Assembly: GCF_004114935.1 (NCBI RefSeq)
Contig: NZ_CP022221.1
Coordinates: 6,469,001 to 6,533,000 of the forward strand
Reading direction: 5' to 3'
Source of the DNA: Bradyrhizobium zhanjiangense
GTDB lineage: Bacteria; Pseudomonadota; Alphaproteobacteria; Rhizobiales; Xanthobacteraceae
DNA length: 64,000 nt
In this document: one piece after another, positions 8,965-17,135 of the stretch
How the letters are laid out: each line of letters opens with the position of its first letter
Numbering within the stretch: position 1 is the stretch's first letter
Position numbers and translations under genes: made by a program
Notes under the pieces: generated by a model
Database searches by the model: none
Seen by the model: the letters and a program-made list of their open reading frames with translations, nothing else
What the model was told of the DNA's origin: nothing

Positions 8965-9408
8965 ATGCCCAGCACGATCCGCCTGCACCGCGTCCTGGCC
9001 ACCAGCCCGGAGAAAGTCTATCGCGCCTTCCTGGAGGCCGATGCAATGGCGAAATGGCTTCCGCCGAACGGCTTCACCTGCACCGTGCATCATTTCGAGC
9101 CCAAGGTCGGGGGCACGTTCAAGATGTCGTTCCGGAATTTCACCACAGGCAACGGCCATTCGTTCGGCGGTGAATATGTCGAGCTCGTGCCCGGCCAACG
9201 CATCCGCTACACCGACAAGTTCGACGATCCCAACTTGCCGGGCCTGATCGAGGTGACCGTGACGCTGAAGAAGGTCTCGGTCGGCACCGAACTCGACATC
9301 ACGCAGGCCGGCATCCCCGACGTCATCCCGCCGGAGGCCTGTTATCTCGGCTGGCAGGAATCGCTACGCAACCTGGCCCGGCTCGTCGAGCCGGAGATCA
9401 ATCAATAG
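8965..9408 (+). CDS. SRPBCC family protein (AHSA1-like)
   Basis: The 147-residue protein belongs to the START/Bet v1-like SRPBCC superfamily, AHSA1 branch. Evidence is the opening IRLHRVLATSPEKVYRAF, the EADAMAKWLPPNGF segment, the FEPKVGGTFKMSF strand pair and the C-terminal CYLGWQESLRNLARLVEP. These proteins form a hydrophobic ligand cavity; functions vary. The ATG at 8965 is preferred over the frame opening at 8914 because TGAGGA lies about ten bases upstream and the domain begins there. It is a single-gene unit in a repeat-rich stretch. Confidence 0.88.
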   Translation: MPSTIRLHRVLATSPEKVYRAFLEADAMAKWLPPNGFTCTVHHFEPKVGGTFKMSFRNFTTGNGHSFGGEYVELVPGQRIRYTDKFDDPNLPGLIEVTVTLKKVSVGTELDITQAGIPDVIPPEACYLGWQESLRNLARLVEPEINQ

Positions 9409-9424
9409 CGACGACATGAGTATT

Positions 9425-9514
9425 GTAGGGTGGGCAAAGCGCAGCGTGCCCACCAATGCTCTCTCAACCCGGAAAAATGGTGGGCACGGCGCTCCGCGCC
9501 TTTGCGCACCCTAC
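9425..9514. repeat. Palindromic repeat, TAGGGTGGGCAAAG type
   Basis: GTAGGGTGGGCAAAGCGC at the left is mirrored by GCGCCTTTGCGCACCCTAC at the right, with an inner GTGCCCACC / GGTGGGCAC pair. A second member of this family lies at 24687-24787. Confidence 0.7.
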
Positions 9515-9550
9515 GGCACTGTTCGACCAAATGCGCAGAATTCCCCGCAT

Positions 9551-9630
9551 CGTCATTGCGAGCGCAGCGAAGCAATCCAGAGTCCCTCCGCAGAACGATT
9601 CTGGATTGCTTCGCTGCGCTCGCAATGACG
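9551..9630. repeat. Palindromic repeat, GTCATTGCGAGCG type
   Basis: CGTCATTGCGAGCGCAGCG and its reverse complement enclose GAAGCAATCCAGA and its complement, so the whole block folds on itself. Related copies lie at 22167-22244 and 55827-55941. Together with the preceding repeat this fills most of the gap 9409-9741, which holds no gene. Confidence 0.8.
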
Positions 9631-9741
9631 GAGAATGGGGAACTCTCCGAGAGAACAACCCACATCGAGTCTGCAGATATCTACACAGCCCCATTGAACT
9701 GCGGCTGCCAGCGAAGCAGATTCGACCATTGCGAACGATCG

Positions 9742-11070
9742 TTAGGCGCCCTCCTTCGCGAGCCCGCCGCCTGCCGTCCATCGGTCCGGGTCAGGACTAT
9801 GTCCGATCAGCGCGAGCCCGTACGCGATCGACTCGAACTGGTCGCCCGACATCAGCCGTTCGTTGCCGAACCGCTCGGCGAACAGCTTTCGGACGGCGGG
9901 CACGAAGGACGTGCCGCCGGTCAAGAACACCTTCTCCACCTCGCGCGCGGTGATGCGGGCCTCGCCCAGCACCTTGTCGACGGTGGCTCCCAACCGGGCG
10001 ATGTCGTCGGCGATCCAGGATTCGAAATTCTTCCGTGTGATGGTCGCGCCGATGTCGACGCCGCCGCCTTTGAAGCGGAAGTCCACCTGGTCCTGCGCCG
10101 ACAGCGCGACCTTGGCGTCGGACACCGCGCGGTAGAGCGCAAAGCCGAGGTCGAGATCGACGATGGTGATGAAATCCTCGAGTAGTTCCGGCTTCAGCGC
10201 GGTGCGCGCAAGCTCGCGGAGCTCGCGCAAATCGCCGTTGCTCTTCATCATTGCGAGTTGATGCCAGCGCGCGAGGTTGGTGTAGTGACCGCTGGGGACC
10301 GGCAGCACCTTATCGAACGAGCGGAAGCTGGAGCCCTTGCCGAGGCGCGGCGAGACGACATGGTCGACGATACGGTAATCGAACGTGTCGCCGGCGATGC
10401 CGATGCCGGCGTGTCCCAGCGGCTCGGCGCGAAGGCTGCCGCCCGCGCGCGAGAAACGCATCACGGAGAAATCGCTGGTGCCGCCGCCGAAATCGGCGAC
10501 CAGCACGGTGGCATCGCGCTCCAGCCGGCGGGCGAAGGAGAACGCCGCGCCCACGGGCTCGTAGACATAGCGGGCGTGGCCGGCGCCGAGGCGCTCGAAC
10601 GCGGCCCGATAGCGCTGCATTGCCAGCGCCTCGTCGGGATTGCCGCCAGCAAAGCGCACCGGGCGGCCGACCGTGATGTTTGCGGCCTCGAAGCCGAACC
10701 GGTCCCCACCACGGCGCGCCAGCGTCCGCAGGAACGCCGCCAAGATATCCTCGAACTTGTAGCGCTGCCGGAACACCTGGGTGGTGTTGAAGCTGCTGCT
10801 CGCCGCAAACGTCTTGAACGACTGGAGGAAGCGGTAGACGTGGCGTCCTTCGAGAAATTGCTCGATCGCCCACGGCCCTCCCTCGGCCTGAGCGCCGGCT
10901 CCCGGGCGGTCCTCCCAGAAGCACAGCGCCGACACGAAGACGCTGTGGCGCTGACCGCCGTGATCGAAGCGGATGGCCTCGACCCGGCGGTCGTCCGCCG
11001 CGAGCGCGACGACCGTATTGCTGGTCCCAAAATCGATGCCGATCGAGACGGCGGGCGAGGCGCTCGACAT
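9742..11070 (-). CDS. Hsp70-like (YegD-type) chaperone ATPase
   Basis: The 442-residue protein is an Hsp70-family nucleotide-binding domain with little or no substrate domain. Phosphate-1 motif IGIDFGTSNTVVAL lies at residues 11-24, phosphate-2 VLVADFGGGTSDFSVMRF near 185, and the adenosine segment VFLTGGTSFVPAVRKLF near 390. The length is much less than DnaK (about 630) and like E. coli YegD. The ATG at 11070 is chosen because the motif begins ten residues later; the longer frame from 11136 adds a tail with no match. It is a single gene with no chaperone partner nearby. The client is unknown. Confidence 0.88.
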   Translation of the reverse strand: MSSASPAVSIGIDFGTSNTVVALAADDRRVEAIRFDHGGQRHSVFVSALCFWEDRPGAGAQAEGGPWAIEQFLEGRHVYRFLQSFKTFAASSSFNTTQVFRQRYKFEDILAAFLRTLARRGGDRFGFEAANITVGRPVRFAGGNPDEALAMQRYRAAFERLGAGHARYVYEPVGAAFSFARRLERDATVLVADFGGGTSDFSVMRFSRAGGSLRAEPLGHAGIGIAGDTFDYRIVDHVVSPRLGKGSSFRSFDKVLPVPSGHYTNLARWHQLAMMKSNGDLRELRELARTALKPELLEDFITIVDLDLGFALYRAVSDAKVALSAQDQVDFRFKGGGVDIGATITRKNFESWIADDIARLGATVDKVLGEARITAREVEKVFLTGGTSFVPAVRKLFAERFGNERLMSGDQFESIAYGLALIGHSPDPDRWTAGGGLAKEGA

Positions 11071-11355
11071 GAACCACTCTGACAGTTGATTGGGATAAGG
11101 GGGCGGACCACTAGCCGCTTTGCATGGCCGTGCCAAGGGCTTGCCTGTTGCAGTGCGGCCGGAACCCGGCGTCGATTGTTTGCGAGATTTCCGCTTCCAG
11201 CCGGAGTTTCAGCCCGCTTTTCTCACGTTTCAGCGATGAAACGACCCAACTTCCCGCCGCGCCGGCAACTTTATGTCCGAAATGCCCCCGTTAACCCGGC
11301 ATTATGCTGCAATGCGAGAGGTTGCGTGCTGCTATGCAAACAAGAGCATGGACAC

Positions 11356-11372
11356 TGGCATCTGGTATACAT
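11356..11372. promoter_or_regulatory. Operator C, before the 45-residue gene
   Basis: TGGCAT-CTGGT-ATACAT has the left half, the spacer length and the ATA of the right half of the regulon motif, with CA to AT changes at the right end. TGGACA at 11349-11354 ends one base before it, and TAGATT at 11372-11377 lies 17 bases further, a plausible -35/-10 pair around the operator. The small gene starts 58 bases downstream. Confidence 0.6.
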
Positions 11373-11429
11373 AGATTGCCCCTCGAAATGAGACAGCAAG
11401 ATTGACTGTTCTCAAGAAAGGGATTTCCG

Positions 11430-11567
11430 ATGTCCAAGACCGCTTCCGTTGCTCTCGCCCCCTCCTCCTCGCTGTTCGCCCGCCTGATGGCCGCGATCGA
11501 CAGCCTCCTGATGGCGAGCGCCGAGATTTCGAATCACAACGGCGACCTGCCGCGTTTCGGCCTGTAA
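11430..11567 (+). CDS. Small protein of 45 residues under operator C
   Basis: The frame reads MSKTASVALAPSSSLFARL and ends NHNGDLPRFGL before TAA. AAGAAAGGGA lies 6-15 bases upstream as ribosome site. The chain has a short disordered start, an amphipathic helix (about residues 14-34) and a conserved-looking NGDLPRFGL tail. It is too short for a domain call; it recalls the small DUF1127-like proteins of rhizobia, but this is uncertain. A GC hairpin and then a strong terminator follow, so it is a complete single-gene unit, with an operator of the oxalate regulon in front. That position is the main reason to believe it is real. Confidence 0.65.
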   Translation: MSKTASVALAPSSSLFARLMAAIDSLLMASAEISNHNGDLPRFGL

Positions 11568-11629
11568 ACAAGGCCTTGCCCGCCCCGCCGAACGGCGGGC
11601 TGGCAAACCCGCAAAAGCTGCGTTTGATC

Positions 11630-11662
11630 AAATGGCCCCGCATGTCGGGGCCATTTTCTTTT
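11630..11662 (+). terminator. Strong terminator after the 45-residue gene
   Basis: AAATGGCCCCG, loop CATGT, then the exact complement CGGGGCCATTT, followed by TTCTTTT. A shorter GCCCGCC hairpin at about 11578-11600 precedes it. Confidence 0.88.
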
Positions 11663-11741
11663 GCGGCCTCGCCCCCGCTCGCGACCGCATCTGCGACGAT
11701 TGGTCCGCCGACGTGACCCGCCCATCCAATTGTTTGCCCGC

Positions 11742-11758
11742 TGGCATCTCGCATACCA
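11742..11758. promoter_or_regulatory. Operator D, before the TTT transporter operon
   Basis: TGGCAT-CTCGC-ATACCA matches the consensus in both halves. TTGCCC at 11734-11739 ends two bases before it. The first transporter gene starts 272 bases downstream, so the leader is long. It contains a possible 22-codon frame at 11881-11949 (ATG after AAAGGAG) that I do not call as a gene. Confidence 0.72.
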
Positions 11759-12029
11759 TTCGGGAACCAAGAACGGTTTCACAATCAAAGGTGTAAGACG
11801 GGGAAACATAACGCGGAACGGGAACGGCCGAGGGGAGACGCGTGCCGCGAACTTGGCGGAGCCTTAGCCGAAAGGAGCGGATGCCGCGCGTTGTCCCTGC
11901 TCATAGAGTTTCTATCGGGACTGCCATGGGAGATCGACCGCAAGGGTGACCCCAGGGCATGTGAATCAAGATGGGCTGACGCAAGCCGACAAAGAGCGGC
12001 TGCGTTCGAGGTTCGACAGGGAGAGAAAC

Positions 12030-13037
12030 ATGAAGCCATTCGTTCTGAATGTCGCTTTGGCGGCAATCGCGATGTCGTGCGCCAACAGCACCACAAGCCG
12101 TGCTGCCTGGGAGCCGGTCCGTCCGGTCGAGTTCATCGTGCCCGCGGGCACCGGCGGCGGCGCCGATCAGATGGCGCGCACCATCCAGGGCATCGTCACC
12201 AAGCACAATCTGATGAAGCAGCCGCTGGTCGTCATCAACAAGGCCGGCGGCGCAGGGGGCGAAGGCTTCCTGGATGTGAAGACGTCGTCGGGCAATCCTC
12301 ACAAGATCATCATCACGCTGTCGAACCTGTTTACGACACCGCTGGCAACGGGGATTCCGTTCAACTGGAAGGATTTGAGCCCGGTGGCGATGCTGGCGCT
12401 CGATGAATTCGTGCTCTGGGTGAATGCAGAGAAGCCGTACAACACCGTCAAGGACTACGTCGACGCCGTGAAGAAAGCGCCGCCCGGCTCATTCAAGATG
12501 GGCGGCACCGGCTCCAAGCAGGAAGACCAGATCATCACGGTCGGCATCGAGAAGGCGATCGACTCGAAGTTCACCTACATTCCGTACAAGGGCGGTGGCG
12601 AAGTTGCCGTTCAGCTCGTCGGCAATCACGTCGATTCGACCGTCAACAATCCGATCGAAGCGGTCGCGCAATGGCGCGGCGGCAAGCTCCGTCCGCTCTG
12701 CGTCTTCGACGCCCAGCCGATGGCCTATGACGAGCCGATCGCCGAGGGCAAGGCCTGGAAGGATATTCCGACCTGCAAGTCGCAGGGCCTGGCGATGGAA
12801 TATCTGATGTTGCGCGGCATCTTCATGTCGCCCAAGGCCACGAAGGATCAGATCGAATACTACGTCGAGCTGTTCAAGAAGGTCCGCGCCACGCCGGAAT
12901 GGCAGGATTTCATGAAGAACGGCGCCTTCAACACGACATTCCTGACCGGAGCCGAATACGCGAAGTGGGTCGAGGCCGAGGAGAAGCGCCACCAAGGCTT
13001 GATGAAGGAAGCCGGCTTCCTCGCATCGGGAAACTGA
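12030..13037 (+). CDS. Tripartite tricarboxylate transporter solute-binding protein (TctC/Bug family)
   Basis: The 335-residue periplasmic binding protein of a TTT carrier begins with a signal peptide (VLNVALAAIAMSCANSTTSRA). Its Bug-family signatures are RPVEFIVPAGTGGGADQMAR near residue 31, VVINKAGGAGGEGF near 65, and the FKMGGTGSKQEDQI and YIPYKGGGEVAVQLVGNHVD segments that form the ligand pocket. These proteins bind di- and tricarboxylates and deliver them to TctA-TctB. GGGAGAG at 12019-12025 supports the ATG at 12030 over the frame opening at 11946. It heads a tctC-tctB-tctA operon under operator D, so a substrate related to oxalate is inferred. Confidence 0.92.
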   Translation: MKPFVLNVALAAIAMSCANSTTSRAAWEPVRPVEFIVPAGTGGGADQMARTIQGIVTKHNLMKQPLVVINKAGGAGGEGFLDVKTSSGNPHKIIITLSNLFTTPLATGIPFNWKDLSPVAMLALDEFVLWVNAEKPYNTVKDYVDAVKKAPPGSFKMGGTGSKQEDQIITVGIEKAIDSKFTYIPYKGGGEVAVQLVGNHVDSTVNNPIEAVAQWRGGKLRPLCVFDAQPMAYDEPIAEGKAWKDIPTCKSQGLAMEYLMLRGIFMSPKATKDQIEYYVELFKKVRATPEWQDFMKNGAFNTTFLTGAEYAKWVEAEEKRHQGLMKEAGFLASGN

Positions 13038-13120
13038 CCCGCGACATCGACGACGGCTAGGACGCTGGTCGTCCTCCCGTCTGCCGCGACCGCGAAAGAC
13101 TGCGTCCGCCTGGAGGTCAC

Positions 13121-13618
13121 ATGACTGAACAATCCGGATCCGAATCCGGCCCCGCACACAAGACGCTGGAAATCGGCATGGCGCTATTGATCGGCGCCTT
13201 CGGCCTGGTCGTGATCTTCGGCAGCCTGAAGGCCGGCATCAACTGGGGCGCGGAAGGCCCGCGTGCCGGCTTCTTCCCCTTCTATGTCGGCGCCATCATC
13301 GTCGGCGCAAGCGTCATCAACCTCTGGAGCGCGCGACGCGACGGCGACGGCCGGCTGTTCGCAACATGGGGACAGCTTCGCCAGGTCATGAGCGTCGTCG
13401 TGCCCACCGCGATCTATGTCGGCTCGATGCCGTTCATCGGCCTCTACGTCGCCTCGATGGTCTTCATTGGCTGGTTCATGCGCTGGCTCGGCGGCTATCG
13501 CTGGCTGACGACCATCGCAGTGGCGATCGGCATGCCGGTTCTGACCTATCTTGTTTTCGAGCGCTGGTTCCTGGTCCCGCTGCCCAAGGGTCCATTCGAG
13601 GAATGGCTCGGCCTGTAA
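13121..13618 (+). CDS. TTT transporter small membrane subunit (TctB family)
   Basis: The 165-residue protein has the four transmembrane helices of TctB subunits: around residues 15-35 (LEIGMALLIGAFGLVVIF), 50-65, 90-115 and 125-150. The GPRAGFFPFYVG segment between helices 1 and 2 is the most conserved part of the family. TGGAGGTCAC directly before the ATG is a strong ribosome site. It lies 83 bases after the binding protein and 41 bases before TctA. TctB subunits are needed for transport by TctA, but their exact role is unclear. Confidence 0.9.
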   Translation: MTEQSGSESGPAHKTLEIGMALLIGAFGLVVIFGSLKAGINWGAEGPRAGFFPFYVGAIIVGASVINLWSARRDGDGRLFATWGQLRQVMSVVVPTAIYVGSMPFIGLYVASMVFIGWFMRWLGGYRWLTTIAVAIGMPVLTYLVFERWFLVPLPKGPFEEWLGL

Positions 13619-13659
13619 GAGCCGCGCCGCCATCCGTTATTGCTGCAGGACATACCGAT

Positions 13660-15216
13660 ATGGAAGAGTTGGCCAATTTGTTTCACGGCTTCGCGGTCGC
13701 CCTGCAGCCCTACAACATCATGCTGATGATCATCGGCATCACGCTCGGTGTCATCATCGGCGTGCTTCCGGGACTCGGCGGCGCCAACGGCGTGGCGATC
13801 CTCCTTCCCCTGACCTTCAGCATGCCGCCGACATCGGCGATCATCATGTTGTCCTGCATCTATTGGGGCGCATTGTTCGGCGGCGCCATCACCTCGATCC
13901 TGTTCAACATACCCGGCGAGCCCTGGTCCGTGGCGACCACGTTCGACGGCTATCCGATGGCGCAACAGGGCAAACCCGGCGAAGCCCTGACCGCCGCCTT
14001 CACCTCCTCCTTCGTGGGCGCATTGTTTGCCGTCATCATGATCACGCTCGTCGCGCCCCTCGTCGCGGGCTTTGCGCTGCGATTTGGTCCGGCGGAGAAG
14101 TTCGCGGTGTACTTCCTCGCCTTCTGCAGCTTCGTCGGCCTCAGCAAGGAGCCGCCGTTCAAGACCATCGCGGCGATGATGATGGGCTTTGCGCTCGCGG
14201 CGGTCGGCCTCGACTCGATCACGGGACAGTTGCGGCTGACCTTCGGCGTCACCGAGTTGCTCAACGGATTCGACTTCCTGATCGCCGTGATCGGCCTGTT
14301 CGGCATCGGCGAGATCCTGCTGACCATGGAGGAAGGGCTGGCTTTCCGCGGCGGCAACGCCACCATCAACCTTCGGGTCGTGCTTCAGACCTGGCGAGAA
14401 TTACCCTCCTACTGGATGACCTCGCTGCGCTCCTGCCTGATCGGGTGCTGGATGGGCGTCACGCCCGCTGGCGCTACGCCCGCATCCTTCATGAGCTACG
14501 GCATCGCCAAGCGCCTGGCGCGACGCGGCAACAATTTCGGCAGGGGCGAGATCGAAGGCGTGATCGCGCCGGAGACGGCCGCACATGCCGCCGGCACCTC
14601 GGCGCTGCTGCCGATGCTGTCGCTCGGAGTGCCGGGCTCCCCGACTGCCGCCGTCCTGCTTGGCGGCTTGTTGATCTGGGGCCTGCAGCCCGGCCCCATG
14701 CTGTTCGTCGAGCAGAAGGAGTTCGTCTGGGGCCTGATCGCGTCGATGTATCTCGGCAATCTCGCCGGCCTCGTCGTCGTGCTCACCTGCGTGCCGATCT
14801 TCGCCGCGATCCTCCGCGTGCCCTTCGGCATCATCGCGCCGCTCATCCTGGTGCTCTGTGCGATCGGCGCCTATTCGGTGCACAACAGCACCTTCGACGT
14901 GATGCTGATGTTGGTGTTCGGCGTGCTCGGCTATCTCCTGAAGAAGTGCAACTACCCGCTCGCGCCGCTGGTGCTCGCCATCGTGCTCGGCGACAAGGCG
15001 GAGGAAGCCTTCCGCCAGTCGCTGCTGGGATCGCAGGGCTCGCTCGGCGTGTTCTTCTCCAACGGCCTCGTCAGCACCATCATGGCGCTCGGTCTGGTCG
15101 CCCTGTTCTGGTCCGCGATCCAGCAAGGCTACAGCCGCCTGCGCACGTCGATGGCGCGAGGCGCGCCGCCGGCGCAATCCGCGCCAAAAAGCGAAGGCCG
15201 AATCTCTCCGCACTAG
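13660..15216 (+). CDS. TTT transporter large membrane subunit (TctA family)
   Basis: This 518-residue permease has about twelve transmembrane helices. Family signatures are GVIIGVLPGLGGANGVAILLP-like text near residue 30 (only part given), GSITSILFNIPG-like GGAITSILFNIPGEPWSV near 75, and LPMLSLGVPGSPTAAVLLGG near 320, the two inverted-repeat substrate motifs of TctA proteins. The ATG at 13660 is chosen because the protein then aligns with TctA from its first residues; a GCAGGA lies upstream. The longer frame from 13366 overlaps tctB and is not real. TctA uses an ion gradient, in contrast to ABC systems. Confidence 0.93.
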   Translation: MEELANLFHGFAVALQPYNIMLMIIGITLGVIIGVLPGLGGANGVAILLPLTFSMPPTSAIIMLSCIYWGALFGGAITSILFNIPGEPWSVATTFDGYPMAQQGKPGEALTAAFTSSFVGALFAVIMITLVAPLVAGFALRFGPAEKFAVYFLAFCSFVGLSKEPPFKTIAAMMMGFALAAVGLDSITGQLRLTFGVTELLNGFDFLIAVIGLFGIGEILLTMEEGLAFRGGNATINLRVVLQTWRELPSYWMTSLRSCLIGCWMGVTPAGATPASFMSYGIAKRLARRGNNFGRGEIEGVIAPETAAHAAGTSALLPMLSLGVPGSPTAAVLLGGLLIWGLQPGPMLFVEQKEFVWGLIASMYLGNLAGLVVVLTCVPIFAAILRVPFGIIAPLILVLCAIGAYSVHNSTFDVMLMLVFGVLGYLLKKCNYPLAPLVLAIVLGDKAEEAFRQSLLGSQGSLGVFFSNGLVSTIMALGLVALFWSAIQQGYSRLRTSMARGAPPAQSAPKSEGRISPH

Positions 15217-15515
15217 GCTTCTGGAATAAAGAATTCCAGGAAATAGGCGGTCCCCGAACGCCCGTGCCTCGGGCCGTGCGGGCAGCGCACGCCCCCATAG
15301 GCAGCCTAAAAGCCCGAGCGGAGCGGGTTTGCGGGCAGTTCTTTGCGGCTTTGCGCAAATACGAAAATCTCTCACGGAATCAATCTGTTGAATTGACCCG
15401 GTCGCCGCCGTCGCGGTTACGCCGCAGCGTTTTGGGCTTTACAATTCCTCCGCCATCGCGCATGTGAACGACTCCCGCGATATTTCGCCGCACCTCCAGT
15501 CCTTCGCTTGAATCT
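15217..15515. other. Non-coding stretch between TctA and the first MFS gene
   Basis: These 300 bases hold a weak hairpin right after TctA (CTGGAAT / ATTCCAG) and no gene. Operator E and the promoter of the MFS gene follow at its right end. Confidence 0.5.
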
Positions 15516-15532
15516 TGGCATAATGAATACCA
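15516..15532. promoter_or_regulatory. Operator E, before the first OxlT-type gene
   Basis: TGGCAT-AATGA-ATACCA matches both half-sites. TTGAAT at 15508-15513 ends two bases before it and CAGGAT at 15531-15536 lies 17 bases after that hexamer, a weak -35/-10 pair enclosing the operator. Confidence 0.75.
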
Positions 15533-15584
15533 GGATGCGGGCAGCGCATGCATAAAAATGATTGGCGCGTTCGGGAGGGTTTTT

Positions 15585-16874
15585 ATGACGGACATGGTGC
15601 AGTCAACAGCGGCCCCAAGTGCCGCGCGCGTCAGCGATGCTTATCGCTGGGCGCAATTGGCCATCGGCGTAGGCGCGATGGTGATGATTGCCAACTATCA
15701 ATACGGCTGGACGTTCTTCGTCCCCGACATCCAGAAGAAGTTCGGCTGGGATCGCGCCTCGATTCAATGGGCCTTCACCCTGTTCGTTTTGTTCGAGACC
15801 TGGCTCGTGCCGGTCGAAGGTTGGTTCGTCGACAAATACGGCCCGCGTATCGTGGTGCTGGTCGGCGGCGTGCTCTGTGCCATCGGCTGGGCGATCAACG
15901 CGCAGGCGACAACGCTCAACGGCTACTATCTCGGCATGATCATCGCGGGCATCGGCGCCGGCGGCGTCTACGGCACCTGCGTCGGCAACGCGCTGAAGTG
16001 GTTTCCGGACAAGCGCGGTCTTGCCGCGGGCATCACGGCCGCAGGCTTCGGTGCAGGCTCTGCGCTGACCGTCGCGCCGATCCAGGCCATGATCAAGGAC
16101 AGTGGCTTCCAGACCACCTTCCTCTATTTCGGCCTCGGGCAAGGCATCATCATCTGCCTGCTCGCCTTCTTCCTGCTGGCGCCGAAATCGGGCCAGGTGC
16201 CGAACGTAGTGGTCAATGCCGCGCTGCTCCAGTCCCGGCGCAACTACCAGCCGACCGAGGTGCTGCGTCAGCCGATCTTCTGGCTGATGTACTTCATGTT
16301 CGTGATCGTCGGCGCCGGCGGCCTCATGGTGACGGCAAACCTGAAGCCGATCGCGGCCGACTGGAAGGTCGACAACGTGCCGGTCACGCTGATGGCGGTG
16401 ACGATGACGGCGGTGACCTTCGCGGCGACGATCGACCGCGTGCTCAACGGCCTGACGCGTCCGTTCTTCGGCTGGATCTCCGACATGATCGGCCGCGAGA
16501 ACACGATGTTCATCGCCTTCGGCATGGAAGGGATCGGCATCTGGTTTCTTTACCTCTGGGGCCACGATCCGATCTGGTTCGTGCTGCTCTCGGGCTTCGT
16601 GTTCTTCGCCTGGGGTGAGATCTACTCGCTGTTCCCCTCGACCTGCACCGACACGTTCGGCGCCAAGTTCGCGACCACCAATGCCGGCCTGCTCTACACC
16701 GCGAAGGGCACCGCCGCGCTGCTGGTGCCGATCGCCAATTACATGCAGCAGTCGTCGGGCACCTGGGACAGCGTGTTCATCATCGCGGCAGGCGCCAACA
16801 TCCTGGCCTCGCTGCTGGCGATCGTGCTGCTCAAGCCCTGGCGCAAGGTCGTGGTCGCAAAATCGACCGTCTGA
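15585..16874 (+). CDS. oxlT: OxlT-type MFS carrier (oxalate/formate antiporter family), copy 1
   Basis: The 429-residue protein has twelve predicted membrane helices and belongs to the oxalate:formate antiporter branch of the major facilitator superfamily. Hallmarks are NYQYGWTFFVP in helix 1, FVDKYGPRIVVLVGG (MFS motif A), CVGNALKWFPDKRGLAAG in the helix 4-5 region, and YTAKGTAALLVP in helix 11. The lysine there corresponds to the charged residue essential in Oxalobacter OxlT, and the Arg of LTRPFFGW is a candidate for its second charge. GGGAGGG at 15573-15579 fixes the ATG at 15585. A perfect 10-bp terminator follows. Exchange of oxalate for formate fits Oxc and Frc, but other dicarboxylates are possible. 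Confidence 0.9.
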   Translation: MTDMVQSTAAPSAARVSDAYRWAQLAIGVGAMVMIANYQYGWTFFVPDIQKKFGWDRASIQWAFTLFVLFETWLVPVEGWFVDKYGPRIVVLVGGVLCAIGWAINAQATTLNGYYLGMIIAGIGAGGVYGTCVGNALKWFPDKRGLAAGITAAGFGAGSALTVAPIQAMIKDSGFQTTFLYFGLGQGIIICLLAFFLLAPKSGQVPNVVVNAALLQSRRNYQPTEVLRQPIFWLMYFMFVIVGAGGLMVTANLKPIAADWKVDNVPVTLMAVTMTAVTFAATIDRVLNGLTRPFFGWISDMIGRENTMFIAFGMEGIGIWFLYLWGHDPIWFVLLSGFVFFAWGEIYSLFPSTCTDTFGAKFATTNAGLLYTAKGTAALLVPIANYMQQSSGTWDSVFIIAAGANILASLLAIVLLKPWRKVVVAKSTV

Positions 16875-16902
16875 CCCGCTCCACCACAGTTCGCTGAGCA
16901 TG

Positions 16903-16935
16903 ACGCCCGGCCTCACGGCCGGGCGTTTTCGTTTG
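16903..16935 (+). terminator. Terminator after the first OxlT-type gene
   Basis: ACGCCCGGCC, loop TCAC, GGCCGGGCGT (ten perfect pairs), then TTTCGTTT. Confidence 0.88.
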
Positions 16936-17018
16936 ATGCGAAGACACTGTGGATCCCTGGAGAGCGGCTGGAACCCGCGCATTTTGTTGAACGGGGAGCC
17001 AAGATAAGGCTTGCAATC

Positions 17019-17035
17019 TGGAATATGGTATACCA
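17019..17035. promoter_or_regulatory. Operator F, before the second OxlT-type gene
   Basis: TGGAAT-ATGGT-ATACCA differs from the consensus at one left-half position. TTGCAA at 17011-17016 ends two bases before it. The MFS gene starts 101 bases downstream. Confidence 0.72.
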
Positions 17036-17135
17036 AGCTCCGCGCCGCGCTTGCGACGATAAGCCACAACATTTGCGACACTGGGTCATCTTGCAATCCC
17101 ACGTCGCGGTCAATCAGCGCGTTGGGAGGTTCTTG

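Noticed and set aside
13551..15467. 638-codon frame in another plus-strand frame over tctA
   Set aside because: It overlaps tctA in a different frame and is dominated by Arg and His; it continues past the tctA stop into non-coding DNA.
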